Assembly: GCA_040752025.1 (NCBI GenBank)
Contig: JBFMFR010000010.1
Coordinates: 1-64,000, forward strand
Source: JBFMFR01 sp040752025
Lineage (GTDB): Bacteria > Chloroflexota > Anaerolineae > Anaerolineales > UBA4823
Reading direction: 5' to 3'
DNA length: 64,000 nucleotides
A program made the translations under genes and the position numbers. This document shows, in pieces, positions 58,368 through 64,000 of the stretch. The notes under the pieces were generated by a model. The model did no database searches, had not been told where the DNA came from, and saw nothing but the letters and a program-made list of their open reading frames with translations. Within the stretch, counting starts at the first letter, position 1. Each line of letters opens with the position of its first letter.

Positions 58368-58400
58368 TGGCAGCCTGAGATTCAAGCTCTCAGGCTGCCA
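58368..58400. terminator. Bidirectional hairpin between convergent genes
   Basis: TGGCAGCCTGAGA at 58368-58380 and TCTCAGGCTGCCA at 58388-58400 form a perfect 13-bp stem with a 7-base loop, placed between the convergent protease and fumarase genes. No T runs follow on either strand. Confidence 0.65.
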
Positions 58401-58412
58401 GGTATTCAGATG

Positions 58413-59036
58413 TCAGGCCTGGGCGAGCAGGCTGTCGAGCACGGTCTTAGAGCGCGCTTCGACCTCGGCGTGCAGGCTATTGCCGTGGGCGTCCATGGTG
58501 ACCACGGCGGGGAAATCTTCGACCTCGATGACCCACATAGCCTCGGGAACGCCGAAATCCAGCTTGTAGACGCCCAGGACGCGCTTGACCGTCTGGGCGA
58601 TGAGCGAGGCGGCCCCGCCGATGGCGTGCAGGTAGACGCCCGGGACTTCCTGGCAGGCAGCCAGGGTCTTGGGGCCCATGCCGCCCTTGCCGATCACGCC
58701 CATGATGTTGAAATAGCGCATCACGTCGCCCTGGTAGGGCTCTTCGCGGATGCTGGTGGTCGGCCCGGCGGCAACGAAGCGGTAATCGCCCGTGTCCAGG
58801 CCGGCGACCACCGGACCGCAGTGGTAGATCACGCTGCCTTTGAGCAGCGGTAAGATGGCTTCGTAAACCTGCTGGTCATCGCCCTGCGGCTGGCGGGTGT
58901 GCCTGACGAAGGTGTCGATCATCCATTTGTGCACGTTGTCGCGCCCGGTGATCATCACGCCGGAGAGCGCCACGGGGTCGCCCACTTTGAGGCTGCGTAC
59001 CAGCTCGGCGTCCAGGGGAAGTTTAATCTTTTTCAT
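58413..59036 (-). CDS. fumB: Class I fumarate hydratase, beta subunit
   Basis: A 207-residue C-terminal-domain subunit of the two-subunit, iron-sulfur class I fumarase. Key segments are SGVMITGRDNVHKWM, SVIYHCGPVV, AGPTTSIREEPYQGDVM, GVIGKGGMG and AHGNSLHAEVE. The substrate-binding loop region is thus intact. The gene follows the alpha subunit by 13 bases on the same strand. The pair interconverts fumarate and malate in the citric acid cycle. Split subunits are the rule in anaerobes and Archaea, while E. coli FumA is fused. The symbol is a conventional label for the split form and not the E. coli FumB. Confidence 0.93.
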   Translation of the reverse strand: MKKIKLPLDAELVRSLKVGDPVALSGVMITGRDNVHKWMIDTFVRHTRQPQGDDQQVYEAILPLLKGSVIYHCGPVVAGLDTGDYRFVAAGPTTSIREEPYQGDVMRYFNIMGVIGKGGMGPKTLAACQEVPGVYLHAIGGAASLIAQTVKRVLGVYKLDFGVPEAMWVIEVEDFPAVVTMDAHGNSLHAEVEARSKTVLDSLLAQA

Positions 59037-59049
59037 GTGGCACCTGCCT

Positions 59050-59922
59050 TTACTCGTAGTGGGCCTGGCCGTTTTGCCAGGTCATGCGCCGCCGCCGGTA
59101 AGCCCAGCACATGTAGGAAATCGTGACGAAGAAGCTGGCAGGCAGGCGGTGCAGGCTGGTCAGCTTGGCGCCCAGCAGGGTGGTTTGCCCGCCGAAGCCC
59201 ATCGGGCCGATGCCCAACTGGTTGCCTTCGCTCGTCAGACGCTCTTCCAGGGCGGCCAGTTGCGGGTCGGGGTTGCTCTCGTCCAGCTTGCGGAAGAGAG
59301 TCTCCTTGGATGCATAGTAAGAGGAGCCGCGGTCGCCGCCGATGGCCACGCCCAGGATGCCGGGGGCGCAGCCCTTGCCCTGGGCCTTGTGCACCGCGTC
59401 CAGCACGACTTTGCGCACGCCGGCCAGGTCGCGCCCGGCGCCCAGGGCGGTGTTGGGCAGCGAGTATTGGGCGCCGACGTTCTCGCAGCCGCCGCCTTTG
59501 AGCATCAATTCGATCGTCAGGGCTTCGCCTTCGACTTCTTCGAAGTGCACGGTGGGGAAGTAATCGTCGCCCAGATTGTCCCCGCTGTTCTTGCCGCTGA
59601 TCGAGTGCACCGAGTTGGGGCGCAGGTAAGCGCGGCGGGTAGCTTCGACCACGGCCGCCTCGATCTGCTGGCGCAGGGCGCGTGTGCTCCAGCCTGCGGG
59701 GTAGTGCACGTAAAAGATGGGCGTGCCGGTATCCTGGCAGATGGGTGTGGCGTTGGCGCGGGCCAGCTCCACGTTGGTCAGGATCGTCTCCAGGGCGCCG
59801 CGCGCTGCCGAGCCGGGCTCTTCTTGCTCCACAGCTTTGCGCAGGGCGACTTCAACGTCCGGCGGCAGGTCGGTGGACGCCAGGCGCACCAGCTCCAGGA
59901 TGGGTTCGGTCAAATCTTGCAT
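59050..59922 (-). CDS. fumA: Class I fumarate hydratase, alpha subunit
   Basis: A 290-residue N-terminal-domain subunit. Cluster ligands are visible as Cys in ATPICQDTGTPIFYVHYP, in GGGCENVGAQYS and in GKGCAPGILGVAIGGDRGSS, three cysteines as expected for the [4Fe-4S] cluster. The C-terminal LGIGPMGFGGQTTLLGAKLT segment is also conserved. It begins behind GGAGGCCC and is followed after 13 bases by the beta subunit. The MFS transporter gene upstream is on the same strand but separated by 61 bases, and the whole set may be one transcript. Confidence 0.95.
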   Translation of the reverse strand: MQDLTEPILELVRLASTDLPPDVEVALRKAVEQEEPGSAARGALETILTNVELARANATPICQDTGTPIFYVHYPAGWSTRALRQQIEAAVVEATRRAYLRPNSVHSISGKNSGDNLGDDYFPTVHFEEVEGEALTIELMLKGGGCENVGAQYSLPNTALGAGRDLAGVRKVVLDAVHKAQGKGCAPGILGVAIGGDRGSSYYASKETLFRKLDESNPDPQLAALEERLTSEGNQLGIGPMGFGGQTTLLGAKLTSLHRLPASFFVTISYMCWAYRRRRMTWQNGQAHYE

Positions 59923-59983
59923 AAGGGCCTCCGAGAATGTGCATCGAACGGGGTAGCGGCAAAATCAGCCGTTGTGGTTGGGA

Positions 59984-61225
59984 TCACGCCGCGGGTGGCG
60001 TGGCTGGGTTAATTTTACTACACTCCCTGGGCAGGCCGAAGAGCAACACCAGCGGCCCCAGCCATAACAGCCACATCGCCACGGGCAATCCGTTCCGTTC
60101 GGCCACCCAGCCCACCAGCCAGACCAGCGCCCCGCTCAACGGCCCGGCCAGCGAGTTGACTGCCATGACCGTGCCAGAGCGGCCGGGCATGGCGGCGTAA
60201 GCCTCGCCCTGCAGCACCGGGTACCAGCCCAGGGTCGACAGGCGCAGGGCGATCGCCAGGGCGATCTTGGCCGGCAGCCAGGGCAGCAGCAGCCAGGCCG
60301 GGTAGAGCAGGGCGGTGATGGCCGCCGAAATGCGCACCACCCGCCGCCCGGGGACGCGCTCCAGCAGCGGCACCAGCAGCAGGTCGGCGCACAGGCTGGC
60401 GGCCATCAGGGCGCTGAGCAGCACGCCCACCTGCGCCGGGCTCAGCCCGACCACGTCGGCGAAGTACAGGGCCACGTAGCCGGCGTACACGTCCAGCATC
60501 AGGTCGGAGAACTCCAGCAGCGCCAGCCAGCGCAGTAGGCCCAGGTTGCGCACCGCCGCCCACAAATTGGGCAGCAGGGCGGCGAAGTCGTTTTTACCCG
60601 GGGCGGGGTCTTCTGCATGCTGGCGCCGGGCGGGAAAGGGCTGCCAGACGACCAGCAGCGCCAGGGCCAGGCACAGCCCGGTCAGGGCCAGGTAGGACCA
60701 GCGCCAGCCCAGCGCCAGGGCGAACCCGCCAGCCACCAGCAGCGGCCCGAACAGGTTGCCCAGCGAGCCGGCCACCGTCCAGCGCGCCATCATGTGCGCT
60801 TCGCGCCCGGGGTTGAGGTCCATCAGAGTGGCCTGCGACAGCGTGACGAAGGCCCCGCTGGAGGGGAATCCGATCATGAAAGCCAGCAGTACCAGCGGGA
60901 AGGTGTGCGCCCCGGCAATGAGCAGCAGGCTGATGGCGATGACCAGCCCGCCGGCGATCACCAGGCCTTTGCGCAGGCGCGTGTCGCCCAACAGCATCAG
61001 CGCCGGCTCGATGAAAGTGTTCAGGGCGTGGGGCGCCCCCAGCAGCAGGCCGATCTGGGCGTAATCCAGCCCCAGGTCGCGGCGCAGGGAGGGCAGAACG
61101 GCCCCCTGGATGCCGTAATTCAGTTCGTCGAAGAACTCGATCAGCAGGAACAGCAGGGTCAGGGAAATGGCGCGGCGCGCCAATTTGGGACCCACCCGGG
61201 GGCGGGGTAACCAGCGATTGAACAT
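59984..61225 (-). CDS. MFS transporter
   Basis: A 413-residue permease with twelve predicted helices. I start at the ATG at 61225 behind AAGGAG; an ATG six codons earlier is possible. The first half has LLFLLIEFFDELNYGIQGAV, GLDYAQIGLLLGAPHALNTF and LMDLNPGREAHMMARWTVAG; the second has LYFADVVGLSPAQVGVLLSA and RLSTLGWYPVLQGEAYAAMP. The overall form is that of the major facilitator family of drug or metabolite exporters with no recognised substrate motif. It lies upstream of the fumarase genes on the same strand. Confidence 0.88.
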   Translation of the reverse strand: MFNRWLPRPRVGPKLARRAISLTLLFLLIEFFDELNYGIQGAVLPSLRRDLGLDYAQIGLLLGAPHALNTFIEPALMLLGDTRLRKGLVIAGGLVIAISLLLIAGAHTFPLVLLAFMIGFPSSGAFVTLSQATLMDLNPGREAHMMARWTVAGSLGNLFGPLLVAGGFALALGWRWSYLALTGLCLALALLVVWQPFPARRQHAEDPAPGKNDFAALLPNLWAAVRNLGLLRWLALLEFSDLMLDVYAGYVALYFADVVGLSPAQVGVLLSALMAASLCADLLLVPLLERVPGRRVVRISAAITALLYPAWLLLPWLPAKIALAIALRLSTLGWYPVLQGEAYAAMPGRSGTVMAVNSLAGPLSGALVWLVGWVAERNGLPVAMWLLWLGPLVLLFGLPRECSKINPATPPAA

Positions 61226-61302
61226 TGCGTTTCTCCTTGTCATTGTGGTTTAGAAATTGGATTTTTGTCACTATTCCAATTTCTTTGTCAGAAATCGCTC
61301 TT

Positions 61303-61335
61303 AGAAACCAGGTTTCTATCAAAAACCTGGTTTCT
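61303..61335. repeat. Palindromic repeat, AGAAACCAGGTTT type
   Basis: AGAAACCAGGTTT at 61303-61315 is perfectly inverted as AAACCTGGTTTCT at 61323-61335, a 13-bp stem. The core CAGGTTTCTA...AAAACCTG is shared with the repeat at 63513, so both belong to one dispersed family. Apart from this element, the 270-base gap 61226-61495 shows no gene. Confidence 0.75.
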
Positions 61336-61495
61336 GTCCCAGCGAATTGACAAGGAGGGGCACGCGCCCCCGGTGAAGCGCTTCTAGATCAACGGGGTGG
61401 GTGGAAGATTTCACGCATGCGTCTGATTATACCGCGGGCCTGGAAAAATGTGCTTACAGGGCGACCTCCATTTGGGTGCGCCCTGAATGTTGCGC

Positions 61496-63406
61496 CTATT
61501 TACGCTTGCGGCGGCGAGGCGGCTGGCTGTGAGCCGCGCCGCGCGTCTGGGCTTTCAGCCAGGCCACGGCGCCGGGCGTGTTCCACCAGTTGGTGTAATT
61601 CCCGGCCACGTATTCTACTGCCTCGTCTTCATCGCCCAGGCCAATGAAATCGGGTAGCTCTTCGGGCATGGGCTTATCACCGAGCAGGAAAGCCGGCACG
61701 TGCGGGTTCGTTCGCAGGGCGCGGCGCAGGGCGGCGCTGGCCTGGGTCGAATCGCCTTTCTTGCGGAAGGCCAGCAGAGCGCGAGAATAGGCCCAGGCGG
61801 CGGTGCTGTCATCGGGGTATTCATCCAGGAGCTGCCAGGCCTGGGCGTCTTGCTTTTGCCCGATCAACTGCGTCAAGAGCATGTAGCGCACGCCCTGGCT
61901 GTCGCTGGGGTTGAGGCGCAGCATCTCGGCCAGGTGCTGGATGGCTTCGGCGTAGCGTTCCAGGTACAGCAGGCATTCGGCCAGGCCCAGGCGGGCGCGC
62001 AGGTAAGGGCGCGTTTCCACCAACTCCCAGAAGTGCCCGGCATTTTCGCGGAAGTAGGCTTCTCCCAGGGCGCGCTCGCCGGCCTGCACGCCTTTCAGGT
62101 AATATTCATAAGCTTCCCTGGCGCTCTCGGCTTCCTCATCTGCCAGCAGCACGTAGGCGTCGGCGCAGTCGGGCGAGACCTGCAACGCCTGGCGGGCCAG
62201 GCGCAGGCGCTCATCGGCATCGTCCGATTCCCAGGCCTGGAAGACCAATTCCTGGGCTTCTTCCAGGGCCGGGTCCAGGGCTGCCAGCATCTCGATGAGG
62301 TCCGCATCGTCTTCGAAATCTTCTTCCTCGATGTCCTCCAAATCGATGAAAAAGCCGTTTTCGAAATCCTGGCCCTCGAACAGGTCCTCGGGCAGCTCAC
62401 CGGCGGGGTAGCGCAGCGCCAGGCTCAGGCTGCCATCGCAGGTATCCACCTTCAGGCTGGTCTCGATGGGGCGGTAATCCTGCTGCTCAGCGACCAGCAG
62501 CTTGACGAAGCGCGGGATGGCGCGCAGCAGCGCCTCGTACTGCACCAGCTCCGGGCGGCTGGGGCGCAGCAGGTCGTCCGTAGTGTAGGTGATCGGCAGC
62601 GGGTAGGCGTTCAGGGCGGCTACCGGCCAGCCGTGCTGTTCGATGCCGTCCAGGTCGGCTGCGGGGATCAGGCTGGCTTCTTCGAAGGAGAACGAACGCC
62701 AGCCGCCGGGGCCCAGGCGCTCCAGCGGGTCTTCGAATTCCTGGTAAGAGCGCAGCACGCTCTGCCAATCGCTGTGCACGATCAGGCCGTACTGCATGCC
62801 GGCGTTGCCCATCAACTGCACGAAGCGCTCTTCCCCGGAGGGCGAGAAGACCACCCCCACGGGCTGTGAGTCGGCCAGGTACTCCCAGGGTTCGGCGCGG
62901 AAGTAGTCGGCCGCCGCCGCAAACAGGGCGCCGACCTGCTCGGGAGTCACGCCGGGCACCTCCAGCAGGCCGGGCAGGTCGGGCTGCTCGCTTTCGAAGT
63001 ATTCGTCGAACAGGTGGATCAGCTCGTCGACTTCCGCCGAGGGCGGCTGGTGGACGGCCTGGATGCCCAGCTCGCCGAGCAGGGGGGCCAGGGCCTGGGC
63101 GAACTGCGCTTCTTCGAAGACCACCTGCTGCGGGCGGTGGGGCTCGAGCCCGGAGCTCTTCTCCGGCTTGCGCATGGTTTTCAACAGCCAGTTCTGCACC
63201 TGGGCCTCGTCGGGCGGCTGGAGCACGATATCGTTGAACAGGATTTGCTTCTGCTCGGGGATGGTGACCAGGAAGATCAGCGGGCGAGTGGGCTGCTCGC
63301 CTTCTTCAGCGATCCAGGTGTGCAGTTGGCGGATGGTCAGGTGCCAGGCCAGCGCTTTTTGGGGCAGTTTGGCCAGGGCTTGTAAGGATTTTTTGCCAGG
63401 GGGCAT
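61496..63406 (-). CDS. TPR-containing protein with N-terminal DUF6930-like domain
   Basis: A 636-residue soluble protein. The first 330 residues hold an alpha/beta domain seen in a family of bacterial proteins of unknown function, with LIFLVTIPEQKQILFNDIVL, YFRAEPWEYLADSQPVGVVF and HQPPSAEVDELIHLFDEYFE. After an acidic segment (EDIEEEDFEDDADLIEMLAA) comes a helical array of TPR-like repeats at about 390-580 (LARQALQVSPDCADAYVLLADE, RARLGLAECLLYLERYAEAI, LLTQLIGQKQDAQAWQLLDE). It resembles ST7-like and DUF6930 proteins. It ends with a basic tail (PPRRRKRK). The family assignment is by memory of the pattern, not by search. Confidence 0.8.
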   Translation of the reverse strand: MPPGKKSLQALAKLPQKALAWHLTIRQLHTWIAEEGEQPTRPLIFLVTIPEQKQILFNDIVLQPPDEAQVQNWLLKTMRKPEKSSGLEPHRPQQVVFEEAQFAQALAPLLGELGIQAVHQPPSAEVDELIHLFDEYFESEQPDLPGLLEVPGVTPEQVGALFAAAADYFRAEPWEYLADSQPVGVVFSPSGEERFVQLMGNAGMQYGLIVHSDWQSVLRSYQEFEDPLERLGPGGWRSFSFEEASLIPAADLDGIEQHGWPVAALNAYPLPITYTTDDLLRPSRPELVQYEALLRAIPRFVKLLVAEQQDYRPIETSLKVDTCDGSLSLALRYPAGELPEDLFEGQDFENGFFIDLEDIEEEDFEDDADLIEMLAALDPALEEAQELVFQAWESDDADERLRLARQALQVSPDCADAYVLLADEEAESAREAYEYYLKGVQAGERALGEAYFRENAGHFWELVETRPYLRARLGLAECLLYLERYAEAIQHLAEMLRLNPSDSQGVRYMLLTQLIGQKQDAQAWQLLDEYPDDSTAAWAYSRALLAFRKKGDSTQASAALRRALRTNPHVPAFLLGDKPMPEELPDFIGLGDEDEAVEYVAGNYTNWWNTPGAVAWLKAQTRGAAHSQPPRRRKRK

Positions 63407-63512
63407 AGAGTTCCTCCGGGAGTATGAATGCGTGCTTGCACAGTGGCATATTGTATCTCAAAACTGCCCCCCCTTGACTCTGGTTTGGATTGGGGCATAA
63501 TTGGTTGAGACC

Positions 63513-63546
63513 AGACTTGGCAGGTTTCTAAAAACCTGTCAGGTCT
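63513..63546. repeat. Palindromic repeat, AGACYTGRCAGGTTT type
   Basis: AGACTTGGCAGGTTT at 63513-63527 pairs with AAACCTGTCAGGTCT at 63532-63546 with two wobble pairs and a 4-base loop. It shares its core with the repeat at 61303. It lies in the 160-base space before the aminotransferase gene. Confidence 0.75.
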
Positions 63547-63567
63547 TGATTACGCGAGGCAAACAGC

Positions 63568-64000
63568 ATGTCGATTTACACCTGGAAGCTACATCTCAAG
63601 CCCGGCTCCTTCGAGTTGGAGCGCCTGGATTTACCCGGCGCGGCCAGCCTGGATGAGGTCTCGGCGCGGCTGCCGGGCGGGGCCTACACCACGCTGCGCA
63701 CCTACCGGCGCAGCCAGGCGCTGGGCCTGCCAGCGCATTTGCAGCGCCTGCAAGACACTACCCGGCTGGCGGGGCATGCCTGGCAGTTGGACGCGCCCCT
63801 GCTGCGGGCGGCGCTGCGCCGGGCGCTGGAGTCGCTCTCCGCCGCCGGCGATCTGCGCCTGCGCCTGACGGTGGATTTCGAAAACCAGCCGGGGCAGGTT
63901 TACCTGACTGCCCAGGATTTGCAGGCCCTGCCAGACGCGCTTTACCAGCAGGGAGCGCGCGTGGTGACCTGTGACTTGCAGCGCTGGCTGCCGCAGGCCA
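63568..64000 (+). CDS. Class IV aminotransferase, N-terminal part (runs off the window)
   Basis: The first 144 codons of a PLP-fold type IV aminotransferase. The opening has SFELERLDLPGAASLDEVSA, GGAYTTLRTYRRSQALGL and PAHLQRLQDTTRLAGHAWQL, the arrangement seen in branched-chain aminotransferases and aminodeoxychorismate lyase (ilvE/pabC family), where a G.Y.T.R strand precedes the H..R motif. RLRLTVDF and QVYLTAQDL continue the small domain. The catalytic Lys would lie beyond the window end. The frame is open at base 64000. The specific substrate cannot be judged from this part. Confidence 0.82.
   Translation, partial: MSIYTWKLHLKPGSFELERLDLPGAASLDEVSARLPGGAYTTLRTYRRSQALGLPAHLQRLQDTTRLAGHAWQLDAPLLRAALRRALESLSAAGDLRLRLTVDFENQPGQVYLTAQDLQALPDALYQQGARVVTCDLQRWLPQA

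Overview
The window is GC-rich bacterial chromosome, gene-dense, with many short operons on both strands. The mix of genes points to a member of the Chloroflexota, probably Anaerolineae-like. It holds many lipoproteins with PT-rich linkers, LysM and WD40/PD40 propeller proteins, a bicistronic class I fumarase, a PPi-type phosphofructokinase, a FadN-type beta-oxidation operon, and no outer-membrane or LPS genes. This is an inference from gene style; no rRNA or tRNA gene was seen to confirm it.

Layout. 0-2.9 kb: the end of an unknown protein, an OmpR/histidine kinase pair and YbaK. 2.8-11.6 kb (minus): a lipoprotein, RtcB with archease, two PilZ proteins flanking a membrane-anchored WD40 protein, small unknowns, a GNAT, a zinc alcohol dehydrogenase and an Fe-S protein. 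11.6-14.6 kb: two PD40 lipoproteins between decayed accessory genes (a nucleotidyltransferase remnant and an HsdS tail). 14.6-18 kb: a GNAT, a pentapeptide protein and an ANK/MATE-like transporter. 18-28.3 kb: a TetR regulator with a clear promoter and operator, two acyl-CoA dehydrogenases, a CorC-like protein, a lipoprotein, then fadN, an S23-type four-helix-bundle cassette, thiolase and an SCP2 protein. 28.3-32.7 kb: a hydrolase/membrane fusion, two LysM proteins and a P-loop kinase. 32.7-41.2 kb: lipoprotein, tiny pilin, PPi-PFK, GlgX, two divergent HD-domain proteins and a small membrane protein. 41.3-45 kb: a three-gene murein-peptide catabolism operon. 45.2-50.5 kb: DegV, then a thiol-redox cluster with its two-component system. 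50.5-64 kb: a phosphodiester glycosidase, a dienelactone hydrolase, a UvrA-like ATPase, an orphan antitoxin, a phosphatase, a third LysM protein, a zinc protease, fumarase, an MFS transporter, a TPR protein and the start of a class IV aminotransferase.

The most notable finding is at 46125-46718. A thioredoxin-fold lipoprotein is interrupted by one in-frame TGA exactly where the first cysteine of its CxxC motif belongs. Nineteen bases past the TGA begins a perfect 8-bp hairpin with a GGU loop, in the right place for a bacterial SECIS. I read the gene as a UxxC selenoprotein redoxin. It lies downstream of a histidine kinase and response regulator. Across the divergent promoter region sit a second redoxin lipoprotein (WCSNC) and a CcdA-type electron conduit, so the cluster looks like an extracytoplasmic thiol/selenol redox module.

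Other points of interest are a triple-domain alpha/beta hydrolase-SH3-NlpC/P60 fusion between a DppA-type aminopeptidase and a dipeptide epimerase; a probable heteromeric acyl-CoA dehydrogenase whose first subunit lacks the catalytic glutamate motif; an S23 cassette bounded by inverted repeats inside the fad operon; and a recurring LysM-associated beta domain present five times in three proteins.
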